Made by a program: the position numbers and the translations under genes. DNA of 64,000 bases from Zygnema cylindricum (lineage: Eukaryota; Streptophyta; Zygnematophyceae; Zygnematales; Zygnemataceae), in the NCBI GenBank assembly GCA_037447655.1, contig JBBHKE010000135.1:95332-159331 (forward strand), given 5' to 3'. The notes beneath the pieces were generated by a model that saw only the letters and a program-made list of their open reading frames with translations, searched no databases and was not told where the DNA came from. This document shows, in pieces, positions 31,620 to 43,735 of this stretch; the stretch's first letter is position 1, and every line of letters begins with the position of its first letter.

Positions 31620-34240
31620 GCTAAACTTCTAATACTAATAACCGTGTTAATACTAATTAAACACTATTAATAACTGTACTAACACCACACCGTCGATCGT
31701 ATTTAGCGTGTAGAAATTATTAGTGTGTAGAACAACTTAGTGTCATGTACACTATTTTTGACTTAGAAAAATTTCGAAAAAAAAGTTGTGCACTAATTTT
31801 TCAACGAACGCCAATATGGGTACAGCTGATTTGTCGAGAGGATATTCACAGTAATATAGGTAAAAGTATAAACTCTGAAAATTGGTATACTGTCGCATAC
31901 TTTCACTCTAATTAATTCCTAACTCTAATTTCGGTTTTTTAGGGTGTAGGCAAACGCGACAAATAAATGTACACTAAAACAGGTACAAGTACGCAATCTT
32001 TTAAGTCGTACACCGAATCGTGATTGTATCCTATTTAGGATTAACTCCCATTTGGGTATATTTTTGGCAAACTCGTTTTTACTTTAATTCACAGGGCAAA
32101 TTTTCGCGTGATAGCAAATATTTTATTAAAATATCCCTACTTGTATAATGAAAAAGTACATTTTTATACGCACCGACACCTTCCGTACCCCACACGAATA
32201 AAGAAAAACATAAATTAAAATGGTGTACACTAATTGTTCTTCTCGAAATTAGTTTACAATAAAAATTAGTATCATTTAACCTATTTGAAGTAAAACCATC
32301 AAAACTTAGGGGCGTCGAATTAGTGTTCAACACGCTAAATACGATCGACGGTGTAATTATACAGATTAATAATTGAACCAATACTGGTTATACAAAATAC
32401 TAACTATAAAACACTAAATATACATACTAAAACTTGTACTAACAATTATTATACAAAATCATAACTGTACTAATACTAATTTTATAAATAATAAATGTAC
32501 CAAAACTAATGATACAAACTCATAACTGTACTCACATACTAATAGCTTTACTAATACTGATTATACGTACTATTAGCTTTACTAATATTGACCGTACTAA
32601 TACTGATTATACGTACTAATAGCTAGACTAATACAGATATTACACAAATAATTAGTATGAATATGTAGTATAAGTACAGTTAGCGATCTGTATGATTATT
32701 TATTAAAACAATTGTTAGTTTTTATATTTAGTATTAATATAGTGCTTAACCTGCATATCTAGTAGTAATAAAATGCTTCCTTTATATAATAAGTATTAAA
32801 ATCCTTTGTAATCTGCATAATTAGCATTATTATTAGGATTAGTGTGTTTATTAGTAATGTAGAATTAGTAATAATACTTTTAGTAGTAAGTATAATCAGT
32901 ATCATTATAGTTATAAGTATTGATAATAAGTATTAGTACAACTAATAGTCTGTATACTTAATATGAGTCCATAATATGAGTCCAGTTATGAGTTTGTATA
33001 ATCAGTATTGGTACACTTATTGGTCGGTGTAGTTAGGATTCGTAGAGTTATTAGTCTGTATAGTTAGTGTTAGTATAATTATTAGTAATGTTTAATTAGT
33101 ATTAGGACATTCAATGTATCCTAGCTATGAGCACTTATACTAATTAAATAATAATTGTACTACCACTAATTATACAGACTAATAACTGTTAAAATACTTA
33201 CTATATAAAATGTACTTATACCGATTGCATGAACTAATAATGTGCTAATACTAATTATAAAGACAAATAACTGTGTTGATATATTAATTGTATAGACTAA
33301 TAATCATGCTTACACTAATTATACATACTAAAAGCTGTAATGGTACGAATTGTACATACTAATAACTATAGTTTTACTAAATTATACAGACTAATAATTG
33401 TGTTAGTACTAATGATACAGACGAATAGTAGGACTAATACCAAGTATACATTACTTGAAACTGCTCATTTTATATTACTAACCATTGTACCAACACTAAT
33501 TCTACATTACTAATAACTGCACTAACACTAATAACACAGAGTAACAACTGTATTAACAACAATTATAAAGACTAGTAACAGTACCTATACTAATTATTTA
33601 TACAAATAAGCATACCAGTACTGGTTATACGTAATATTAATTGTGCTAATACTAATTATACAGACTAATAACTGTACAAATACTGATTACACTAACTCAT
33701 TAATGTACTAATATATATTCTACATATTAATAACTGTACCTATACTATTTATACCAATTATAGAGACAAAAAACCGAGTTAATACTAATTATACGGACGA
33801 ATAATTGTAGAAGTAAATATTATATAACGATTGTCCTAATACTAATTATACATAACTAAAAATTGTCGCTATACTAATGATACAGTATTAGAAGTGCGCT
33901 AATACTAATTGTATAGACTAATAACTGTGTTCACGCTAATTACAAAAACTAAAATTTGTTAAGACTAATTATACAAACTAATAACTGTTCTAATACTAAT
34001 TACACAAACACTAATTATTTAGAGTTATAATTGTATTAATACCGATTATACAGATTAATAACATTACTAATAATTTTAGTAACTCAAATTATACAGACAA
34101 ATTGTACTAATACCAATAAAACAGACTAAAAACTGTACCAATACTAATTATACACACTTATAACTGTTCCACTACTATTTTTACAATAACTTTCTTAATA
34201 CTTATTTTATACTAAAAACTGAACTGAAACTAAGTTTTTT
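31620..34240. repeat. AT-rich ~31 bp minisatellite with orientation switches
   Basis: The unit is approximately ACTAATAACTGT followed by ACTAATACTAATTATACAG, in strongly diverged copies. From 31620 to about 32640 (excluding the MITE) and from 33120 to 34230 the units run forward. Between about 32650 and 33110 they run in reverse (AGTATTAATATAGTGC, GTAATGTAGAATTAGTA). No coding capacity. Confidence 0.85.
31688..32353. mobile_element. MITE inserted in the minisatellite
   Basis: Inverted repeats starting CACCGTCGATCGTATTTAGC match at both ends over 23 bases. TA follows the right end (32354-32355); the left flank reads CA and not TA. Length 666 bases. It belongs to the same broad CACCGNNNATCG TIR group as 26019, but its interior differs. 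It splits one minisatellite unit. Confidence 0.85.
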
Positions 34241-34492
34241 TTTTCGGGCGCCCGTGGTTTTTTTTTCGGGCATGTTAGTTCCTCCGGGGTTATATTCGGT
34301 CTGTACAGACGCTTGCGTGGCAGTACAGTTTGCTTTGGAAGGCGTCGTACATATCATGTCCGCAAAGCGTTTCCTTTTTCGTACGGGCAAGTGGCTCATA
34401 TCACGACACGCTTGTTGACGTAGGCTAGCGTCACGTGCCAGTTCACGGCGGACAAAAAAAAGTACCGTTTTCATACCATACCGTTTTCCCAT
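34202..34492 (-). CDS. Unidentified basic ORF in the right arm
   Basis: A 96-codon frame starts MGKRYGMKTVLFF inside the inverted repeat and is rich in Lys, Arg and Thr, with a Cys/His-poor sequence. Not recognised. Its balanced composition next to extremely AT-rich DNA, and the parallel MGKR start in the opposite arm, make it more interesting than an average shadow frame, but coding status is unproven. Confidence 0.2.
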   Translation of the reverse strand: MGKRYGMKTVLFFVRRELARDASLRQQACRDMSHLPVRKRKRFADMICTTPSKANCTATQASVQTEYNPGGTNMPEKKTTGARKKKLSFSSVFSIK

Positions 34493-34519
34493 TTTTCAAG
34501 TGTGAACCACGCAATAGTT

Positions 34520-35716
34520 ATGCAAACCCTGTGGACCCGAATTCCTATGTACTATAAATCGTACGGAAATCAATTCTTACGGATATCATGACCGTAGAAA
34601 GCACCTAATAGCAGAACGAACAATTGTCACAAGGGCTCTCTAGCGGAGAATTTTCTATTCCTAAATTTGCGAAATTCGATAATACCAGGTCTCGAAAAGC
34701 AGAGCTGGACGATACATCATGTGATATTTGCAATACGAATATCGTGAATATATTTCTACGTGCGGTCTATAGTACTACGTTACATACATAGTTGTTCAAA
34801 AGGTATTCTACACACAATTCGAGCGCACGTACAATACGTAGAAATTGGAGAGGTCGATTTGAAAAAATAGTAAAAATCGTTTTTGATTTTTTTTCTGTAC
34901 AAATCCGTACATGTTAAAAAAATTGAATTGAACATGTACTGCAATTTGTATGCTCTCCGTTAAATGAGTGGTAAAAAAGAATATGTATATAAAATATTAG
35001 CACACTTCATGTACACATTGTAAAATTTACATCAACTGGTTAAGTATAAGCTAAATAATACATAGGCGCAAGTTCTTATCCTGCAGAATGCTTATTTTTT
35101 GTCATAATAAAAATTTTTGTTGCTCACATACAAGCAGCCATGACCTTCTCTCTCTACCTCTCCGAGAGCATGCAACTTCAAAAAAACAACGCACAGGTCA
35201 TATGCAGATGAAATTTTTCATCATTCAACATTGCATGACGTAACATATTAATAAAAAAAAAACAATCACATAACTAACTACTGTCGTGGCGTTGGCAATG
35301 GCGTCTTCCTTGAATTTTCGCTTTCAACAGTTGAAGTATTTATGGCGGCTTCTTTTTGAAAATTTAAAGAACGCGCCTGTACACATTTTGAACTTACGGC
35401 GCTCAAAAAGTGTGACGCCACAACGTCTCTTTTTGGAAATGTCCGTTGACGTGACGATAAATTTATGTACATATCCGTGTACATTCTGTTCAATTTATTG
35501 GAAAGAAAGTACAGATACGTGCATCGAATCTTTTGGTCAACTACCGTATAGTTTCCGTTAAAAAATTAACAGTTACCGTAATTTGTCTATAGGTTGCTGT
35601 AAAATTCCAGTTTCAGTTTACAGTAGACGTTTTTTTGCGTTTTTTTGAAAAGTCACGTACAATACGTAGAAACTTGAAAAAAGGATAAAAACCCGTGTAT
35701 TGAATAACTAGGGTAA
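34520..35716. other. Unassigned sequence
   Basis: No known gene or repeat was recognised. A 91-codon plus-strand frame at 35286-35561 (MALAMASSLNFRFQQLKYLW) has no recognisable domain. GGCGGCTTC with related bases also appears at 26655, hinting at a small dispersed repeat. Confidence 0.4.
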
Positions 35717-35958
35717 CAGAGGTCGCAAAAGTGAAAATTTTACATAACCGAAACCAACAGTTTTTTCTTTCCAAAATCTGAGTAACTGACGCTCGTCTAT
35801 GTTAGGTCACGCTCCAAAATTATTAACCGTTAACCGACCGTTGTATACGAAAATAAAAGTTAACTGAAACTCAATTTGTCGCGACTAACCGTGCTCGACC
35901 GTAACCGGAAAAGTACAAAATTACAACGCTCGTTGTTTTTAGCGGTAAGCATTTATTA

Positions 35959-36981
35959 CATAGTGAATCGTAATTATCGTAAATAAATAATTAATGTTAT
36001 CCATTCTAGTTTAGATTTTTTCGTTTTTTTTTTTTTTAAACTACTCTAGTTTTATCAATAACTCTAATTTGGGTTTCTCTCTGTAATAATTATCCGCTTT
36101 TAATATCTTTTAGGTACACATACAGAATCTGACAAACGTACAATTTTAAGTCAATATGACGTTTGCACTACGCGGTTTGTGAAAACGCACTTACATCATA
36201 ACATGTTATAATTCATTTTTTGTACTTTTTTCGTTAACACGGTACAATTTTGAGCGGTCAAACACCGATCGTAACTCACACTATTTAAAACGGTACTATA
36301 CTACACCGCGAATCGTTATTAGTGTCAAAGTTTAAATAGTGTTGAGAAAAATTTACCGTAATTGATGCTAATTAAGAATTCGAAATTAAAAAAAAAAATG
36401 TGTATTCTAATTTCGACGTTAATGTTAATTTGGGAACAACAAAAATAGACTATTTGCCGAACGATTATATGCATTAATATATGTATCCGTACAGAATATA
36501 ATAAATCATTCGCCTTCATGACATTTAAATATCGGTATATGTCAGACTAATTTACGTGTCAGACTAATCCCGGTTTTTTAGCGCACGTTGCTATACGTGC
36601 ACATCTGATTTAATTCATTTTTTGTAAAATTTTCACTTGAAAAGGTACATTTTTGTACTGTCTGACATCGACCATTCACCACACTATTTAGATATTATTT
36701 TATTTTCGTTCTTTACGCTATTTTGTACCGTACTCTAATTAACGTCAATGAACAATTAAAATCATGTATCCTATTTGAGGAAAAAAAACAAAATTTAAGA
36801 ACCCAAATTAGAATTATAGACACTAATAACGATTCGTAGTGTATAGTTGTTAAAGTTGATTCAAAAAGTATCTTAAATAATGTAAAGAAAAATTTAGAGT
36901 TATTTACTCCTAATAAGGTTTTTGGGTCAAAATTGGTGGTGACGGAATTAGCGTTAATAACGCTAATTACGATTCGCGATG
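35959..36981. mobile_element. MITE nested in the hAT (outer)
   Basis: TA flanks both sides (35957-35958 and 36982-36983). The TIRs CATAGTGAATCGTAATTATC and CATCGCGAATCGTAATTAGC are diverged by about four of 20 positions. A second MITE (36304-36841) sits inside; without it the element is ~483 bases. The internal block CATATTGACGTTTGCACTA-like sequence (~36155) is shared with the fragment at 41284. Confidence 0.75.
36304..36841. mobile_element. MITE nested in the MITE (inner)
   Basis: TA flanks both sides (36302-36303 and 36842-36843). The TIRs CACCGCGAATCGTTATTAGT and CACTACGAATCGTTATTAGT differ at two positions. Length 538 bases. It has no coding capacity; the minus-strand frame 36325-36519 is a shadow. 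Confidence 0.85.
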
Positions 36982-37806
36982 TAGTTTTAATGGAAAATTA
37001 TGATTAATAATACTATTTACTGCAAGGAGACGTGGTAGACGTAATAGGTTATAGTCCACGTCTTAAAATATTATTGTTAACTATATTTTGTGATTTTTGT
37101 GTATAAGTAGTAGCAACTTATTAACATTAATAACAAAGCGTGGTGTAGTGGTATATCTCCCTTTGCAAAAAATCAGCTCGTGTTTCTCTTCTTTTTACTA
37201 TTTTGTCTTTTTCAATCTCCCTTTACGATTTTATTTTATTTTCTCGACAGTCACTTCCCTCTAGAGATTTGTTCCTAATTTTTGGTGTAACTATTAGATT
37301 AATGCTTAAACTCTTATATTAATGTTCATTCTCTCGCTGATCTAAATTTTTCGCTATAATTTTTGGACAGTTTTTTTTTCGACTACAATATTATGTTATG
37401 AATTATGCAAAAAAAATAAATTTTTAATTATGTATGGTAACCAAAAATAAACTTTACTTTTTCACGTAAAAAATCAATTAGCAAAAAACAAATTGTAATT
37501 AGGAAAAAATCAAAAATTGTTTTGTAGTATCAAATATATAAATAATCGAATCACAACTTCGTCCTATTTTCGACTCTATTATACAAAATCTCAACCTCAA
37601 TCTTAAAAATTACACAAAATCATAAAACTAAATGTGGTAAAAATACTGCACTTTGGTAATTTGGTAAAAAAAAACATTCCGTTTTAAGAAAATAAAAGAT
37701 AAACACTAGAAAAATTGTGAAATACAAAAACAAAGTCAAAGAAAAAAATATATGTAATTAATACTAAAAAAAAATCAATAATTAGAATACAAAACAAAAC
37801 AAAAAA

Positions 37807-39974
37807 CTATGAATTTAAAAGATCTCGGTTGGATCTAACACATAAAAGTTCACTAACAATTGAAGCCGCTAGTGAGCTCCTCTTTTTTGTTATCGTGTTC
37901 CCGACATCCGACAAATTGCATTCAGACATGGAGCTAGAAGCCAAAACAGCTAGAATAGATCTAGCAACACCGGCTAGAATCGGAAATCCTCTATCTTTCG
38001 CATGTACATTTGATTTATTTTCCACCATTCAAGTATGTTAAAGTTCAATCTTTCGTCGTTGGTTATTTTTAATCGAAATAACGTTTCATTTCGTCGTTAA
38101 CAAGCGTTTTTTTGTCGGTGGTAAGAAGAACCTCATTTTCGTCATCGCTCTCACCAAAAAAATTGTGGAAACTGTTTGTATTTTGCGATGTTTTTCGTTA
38201 TTTTGTGATACGTTGAGGACTTCCGAAATCAACGTCATCACCGAGGTCGTTTGCAAGTTCTCGAAGTTTGACCCTTGCGCTTTCAATTTCGGTTTTTAAT
38301 ACCCCAATTATTTTAAGCTTTGGTTTTTGTCAAAGATCTAAGAGAGCCACAACAATATAATACTCATGAAGGCCCTACTTTAGTAGTGCAAATTTCACAA
38401 AAAGTTGTTTCAATTTTTGCAAGTTTGGGGTATCGGCGGGGCATTCTTTTTCAACGTCATTGTAAGATGTTATCCTTATCTTACAATGGCTATGGAGAGA
38501 CGATAGTTCAAACAAAACCATATGTAAAGTTGGTTCTTTGAATTTTTCCATTTTTACGGTCGCTTCTTGAAACCTTTCCAAAAATTGTATAAGTATGGTA
38601 AAGTGAGTCTTATAGATACAAGCAAAAAGTATCAATTTATTTTTTGCCTGAGCGATTGGTCATATCTCATTGAATGCATCGTAAGTACTCTTAAGCATTG
38701 GGAGCAAAGAATTCCACCGCGTTGCGTTTTCTTGTTTTAAAGTGTTTTTCAAAAGATTCTGTAAATTACTCTGTTTGAAAAACGTGACCAATGATTTACA
38801 CGCGTCAATTAGATCAAAAAAATAGAGAACTTCCACTTCGTATTTGCCTTTTTTAGAAGGTCCACTCTTATTCAAGATCGTAGTCACAATTGTAGCAATT
38901 TTATGGTCTGCGCAAGGTATCCTAGTAAAAATACTCAGTAGACCTTCAACCGCACACATGTCAAGGCCACTATCAATCACGACAACATTGAGATCAAAAT
39001 TGGACATTTCAAAAATGGTCAAACAATTTTTGAAAGCCATTAAAACATTTTCCGCGGTGTGTTTTTCCTCCGGAAAATGATCGACTTGAAGCTTCCGTGC
39101 ATAAAGTTTAAATTCTTTGTCAATAAAATGAGCGGATAGTGACAAGAATGAGGTTATTTTTATGGTCTCGGTCCAGAGATCGGTCGTGAATGCGACAAAA
39201 ATATTGTTGTCAATATTTCTCTAAGTTTTGGGATGATCAAACTACAAATATCTTTCGCAGAAGGTATAATATAGTTTTTTACGCTATTGACACACGGGAG
39301 TAGTTGGTCGATGTCAACACTTTTGTTGGACAAAACACCAACATCAAACAATGCTTGACAAAATGCTTGAAAACTTGGGGAAAAAAACAAAAATAAAAAC
39401 AATAAGAATATATCATACAATTACTAACCACGATTAATAAAGAAGGTTTTTGCCGAAACAATATTTTTTTTATGGATAGATAAATAAAAATCAACATCAT
39501 GACAAACCAAATAATAATAAAAAAAATAAAAAATAAGCGTAAAGAAATAGTGGTGAAGCTCAAATATACAAATTTATTAACAAAACAAGTGATAATAACA
39601 TATACACCAAAGCCATCTTAAATAGAATTTCAAATAAACCATATATGAACCGTCGACTATCGAAAATGGTCGAAGGTCCTCACAACACATCAACGCCACC
39701 ATTTTCGCAATTTTCTTTTGGTCACTCGTTTTCGCCTCCGTTTTTGAAAGAAACTTACGAAGAAGTCCTCTTGAATTATCCATGTTGGCCAAACTAAACA
39801 TGTGTGAGTGTTGATTGCTAAAGTACCGTTTGCTGACTTGTATTGATAAACTATGAAACATGTATTGCAAGCCACAAAACCTGCCCCCTTTACCATGTAT
39901 TTGTTTGATGTTTTAACTTCATAAACATGTTCAAATTTTTTCCAACAACTTGAAGTGGCCTTGCTTTCTTTCAC
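37807..39974 (-). pseudogene. hAT transposase pseudogene, copy 1
   Basis: Minus-strand blocks appear in family order. A BED-like zinc region (ATSSCWKKFEHVYE, then FVACNTCF) at 39960-39860 is followed by a frameshift. Next come MVALMCCEDLRPFSIVDG (~39705-39650) and AFCQALFDVGVLSNKSVDID (~39375-39310). The RNase H-like core follows, with LSAHFIDKEFKLYARKLQ and CADHKIATIVTTIL, and TRWNS at 39145-38660. A C-terminal segment at 38635-38290 precedes the dimerisation domain FPILAGVARSILAVLASSSM (38028-37807). The second catalytic Asp region reads VVIDSGLD, degraded relative to copy 2. At least four breaks separate the blocks, so no functional protein is made. Confidence 0.9.
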
Positions 39975-40692
39975 TGGGTAATACTGAGCAATGTTACCAT
40001 TTTTTGATTTTTGAAGTTCGTTTTGGATAGTAGTTTTAAAGGAAGCGACGATGTTTTTGTCTATTTTAGTGTATGACTAATTTTTGTTTGAATTGTGGTC
40101 GAGTTTTTCTAACTTAAATAGCAATTTATTTTATTGATTTATTGTTTGAAACATGTGAGTAAGTAAATAATTAGGATTTGTCATGGGAAATTGGCGTAAT
40201 AATTTAATTTTCACTAATTTATTAACGAATAATTACTACTTGTCGCATGACATTGACATAATAATATGATGCATGTGTGAAAACACGGTATAAAAATTCA
40301 TAATTAGCACCTCGCAATAATGTACGACTTATGAATAAGCCAATAATTATGATTTGTTGCATTCCCTAAGATTTGCGAAATGAATAGTCTTACTACCGTG
40401 TCAGATTTGCGACGCTAATCATGATGTCAAGTACTTCCACGATGCCATAGAGTACAAAGTACAATAATGTTCGATTGTATGGACAGTACAAAATTTTCAT
40501 TTTTTTTCGTTTTTTTCTTGACTGACCGTAACCGACTTTTTTTTTTCTGGTGAATCAACCGACCGCGACCGCCTGACCCCAAAAAATTTGGCAGCCGAAT
40601 TCGTTCGGGATCCGGCGCGGGCCGTCGGTTAATGGTCGGTCACGGTTTCAGTTGACCGTTAGTGACCCCTGCTACGTTATACCCTAAACAAT

Positions 40693-41161
40693 AGTGTTGT
40701 GTATCGGCAAGATTTTGCCGATAATCGATATAAAGCTTTTTTTGGCTTGCCGATAATTGATATATTAGCACGATATATCGACACCGGTCTTGTCACCTAT
40801 TAAAACCCGATAATGCCGGTTTTTTATCGCGATAGCACCGGAACTGATAACTGTCGGCGATAATTATACCATTCAAACCGAACTGCTGTATGGTTTAATC
40901 CACCATACAGAGCCAACGTTGTTCCGTTGCATAAAGTGCAGAACAGATTGTTACACGTGGCAGGCAACCCTATATAAAGCAAAAAATATGATAAATTATC
41001 TTATAAAATACTATTATGTAGCGTACTAAATTTTTTCCTTATCGGCAATAAGTAATTTGTTGGTCTTGGAGCAATATATATCAAGACCCCTCACAGTTCG
41101 ATAACCAAGAACTATCAATATTGGTGCTATCGCGATAAATTTATTGCCGAGACACAACACT
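40693..41161. mobile_element. Short hAT-like element with AGTGTTGTG ends
   Basis: AGTGTTGTGTATCGGCAAG at the left is inverted as AGTGTTGTGTCTCGGCAAT at the right, bounding about 470 bases rich in CGATA words. The ends resemble TAGTGTTGGGTA of the elements at 21440 and 28784, so it is probably a related subfamily. Flanking octamers do not match. Confidence 0.6.
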
Positions 41162-41283
41162 TCTATAAAAAATATAGTGTGTAATATATAACATGCAAAG
41201 TAGCAGTGACGAATGTCACTCTACCGTCCATTACTCTTACTCAAATTTCAAGTAGAGTTTCGTTTTACTTGAAATCATGAACT

Positions 41284-41620
41284 ACAGCGCGAATTGTAAT
41301 TAGACAAAAAAATGAAAAAAAAAATCTAGAGTTATTAACTCTATTTTGGATCATCAACCCATTTCATAAAAAAAAAAACTCTAATTTAACAATAACACTA
41401 ATGTGGGCGTATATTTAGGCGTTGAATATGACTACTCTAAATTACGTACACGTACAGAATTTGACAATACATACATTTTCACGTCATTATGACGTTTGCA
41501 CTACGACGTTTGTTAAAGCGTAGTTACATGATTTAAATCATTTTGTGTACTTTTTTACTTAATAAAGTACAAGTTTGCACGGTCAGAAATCGATTGTACG
41601 CCATGTCATGCCGCATCGTA
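41284..41620. mobile_element. MITE left-end fragment
   Basis: TA then CAGCGCGAATTGTAATTAG resembles the TIR of the MITE at 35959, and the block ATTATGACGTTTGCACTACG with its surroundings (41480-41590) matches 36155-36260. No right end was found. The frames on both strands between 41575 and 41888 are not recognised. Confidence 0.55.
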
Positions 41621-42738
41621 TCGGCACATTAATAGTGTACTTAGTATCGCACATTTTGGACTGCCACCGAACTAATTTCGTTTGGTGTTTCATGTTGATT
41701 ACGTGCAGGTACAAAAGTGTACGCTCGAGGTACGACCACCACGAATTACGCGGAGGTACGGAATTGTGTAGAATAGAACAATCATGTGACCAACGGCGAC
41801 GGTATAAATTTTTTTCTGTTGCATATTTTTTGGTGACGCGACTTATGACTTCGAAACATTGGTGACGCGACTTACGATTTCCAAACATTTGTGACGCTAC
41901 GTGCTATTTCGAAATGTTGGCAATGCACATGGATTGGTTGTAATTTAAGTTGTGAACCCTTGGAGGTTCACGCATTCCATATAGATTAGGAAGGGTTTAA
42001 GTGCGCTGACGGTGAATTTTGTAACGTAGGCATACCGTTTTGGTCGCTTATTGGCCAAGACCGTAAGTAGGCGCAGATTGTACAGTGAAATACTCTCATG
42101 CTATTGGTTAGTTGGAATTAGTTAGAAAAGTTAGTTATAGACTCTCATAATTTCAGAGTACAAGAATTGGTTTTGGGAGATTTTCGCAGTTTTCTGTCTT
42201 GTCTTTTTCCTTAAGTTTTCTGTACGAATTCTCCAAGCTTTCTCTGTGGCGTTTTCTACCTGCAGCTTGTTAGTGCCTAGCCTTTCTCCTCACTATCATA
42301 CTTTCTTGTTAAAGTCCTACAAGTTAATTCACTTCGCTTACGCCTAAGGCCCGCAAGGTTTCCCTTTATCAAACTCTTTTGGTGTGGATTCGGCCACAGC
42401 TGACTCTCTCAAGCTGTGTCTGAACCCTTGTGAATGCTTTTTGTGCATTAGGGTTAGGCATGCTGTTTTCCATTTTTGTCGCCATTTTTGCAGTTTATTT
42501 ATAGCTTGTTGAGATCCGGTTATCTCGCATTCAGATTGCTATTGTTGGTTTGTTCTATCTTTCTTTGGTTGTTTATTTTTATTCCTTTAAAATCTTAAAC
42601 CTAACTCCTGTAAGCGATACATTCAGACCGAGGAGCCTAGTGGCTATCCATCAGCATAGCATTCTTATACTCTGATATTATCTTTTCCTCTCTCTCTTGT
42701 TTGTTATATTTCAATTTCGGTTTACTTATGTTAAAATA

Positions 42739-42766
42739 AAAATATATATATATATATATATATATT
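42739..42766. repeat. (TA)n microsatellite
   Basis: About 14 uninterrupted TA units lie in T-rich non-coding sequence. A shorter TA run occurs at about 42869-42880. Confidence 0.95.
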
Positions 42767-43735
42767 ATCTTTCAATTTCAGTTTGCTGACTGCTTCAATT
42801 TAGTCTCGCTACACCTTTAAGTTTCAGTTTCGTTTCTCAATTTGCTTTGAAGAACCAAAATTAAAAAAATATATATATAGAAGTTTTTATGAATATCTAT
42901 ACTTTCAATCTTCAGTTTACCATCCCCAATTTTTGGAGGCAGTTTTATCTTTTTGAAATGTTTTAAGTATATCTCCTTTTTCCTGTTTTAACTTCTCTTT
43001 CAGTTTGCTTTTGGAAAAAAAATATAATAGTATATGTTTTTTCATTACTAGCTTAATGACCCTAAAATATCTGTCCTCAAATTGTCTAAGATTGCGAAAC
43101 TCTTAGTCCATTCAGGTGTCCTTAAGCCTTCCATTCACCTTTATTGTTGGACCTTATAGTCTAAATTTTATCTAATTGCGATTGGTCCCCAAGAGTTATT
43201 CATCTGGGTCATTTTCAGTTAGAGGTATTTTTGTCTCCTCACTTGGTCATTTTTCTCTTTTATTTATTTGGAGGAGAGTTCTATCGGCTGGATTCTTGAG
43301 CGTGTGGTTATTGTGGAGTGAATCAAAAAGAGACGCTCTGCTCTGCAAAACTCCAACTGTAGGGATCAGCTACAGTTCGCCTTTGATAATCATCAGATTG
43401 TTAAAGGTGTTGTATAAGTATCACGATGCATTGCAGGTGCTGGAGCTTGTTAGGATAGATGACTGATCGTTAGAGGGAACAAGATTGGAGTAGATTTGCT
43501 CGATACCACTCATATTGAGCATTGCATTTTCCCAGCTTTTCATACTTGTCATTAGCCCATGAGTGGACTTGGCTGTGCTTGTTTTGTTTGGCGTGGGATT
43601 TCTTCTTTAGATCTTGCCGTTATTAGTTCTTTTGTGGATTGTGTTGTTGTAGATCTGCGCTTGTGAGTGCTTGGATAGTAATTTCTTTTCTTTTATAGAT
43701 CTTTTAGCGCAAATCAAGAAAGACCGCTCTTACCA

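Larger units (their letters stand above)
31214..34513. mobile_element. 3.3 kb segment bounded by inverted repeats
   Basis: TGCGTGGTTCACACTT (31214) followed by GGAAAAATGGGAAAACG is mirrored at the right edge (34513 reading leftwards, GCGTGGTTCACACTT then GAAAAATGGGAAAACGG), about 35 bases of near-perfect inverted repeat. Both arms contain ATGGGAAAACG, opening an inward reading frame MGKR. The right, minus-strand frame (34492-34202) gives a basic 96-residue protein. The left has a broken counterpart and then a 60-residue frame (31433-31615). Neither could be assigned. The interior is a minisatellite with a MITE. A transposon with unknown class is the simplest reading. Confidence 0.5.
35717..40671 (-). 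mobile_element. Full-size decayed hAT element, copy 1
   Basis: The left end CAGAGGTCGCAAAAG at 35717 and the right end AGTGACCCCTG at 40671 (inverted CAGGGGTCACT) are the diverged TIRs of the family seen perfectly at 28794. The transposase pseudogene reads on the minus strand between them. About 1.02 kb at the left is a nested MITE pair (35959-36981), so the element proper is ~3.9 kb. The flanking octamers TAGGGTAA and CTACGTTA do not match, so the target-site duplication is lost or an end is rearranged. Confidence 0.8.

Noticed and set aside
32079-32381. 100-codon minus-strand frame
   Set aside because: It spans the MITE terminus and the minisatellite; AT-rich chance frame with no domain.
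35709-40679. 8 bp target-site duplication for hAT copy 1
   Set aside because: The flanking octamers TAGGGTAA and CTACGTTA match at only three positions.
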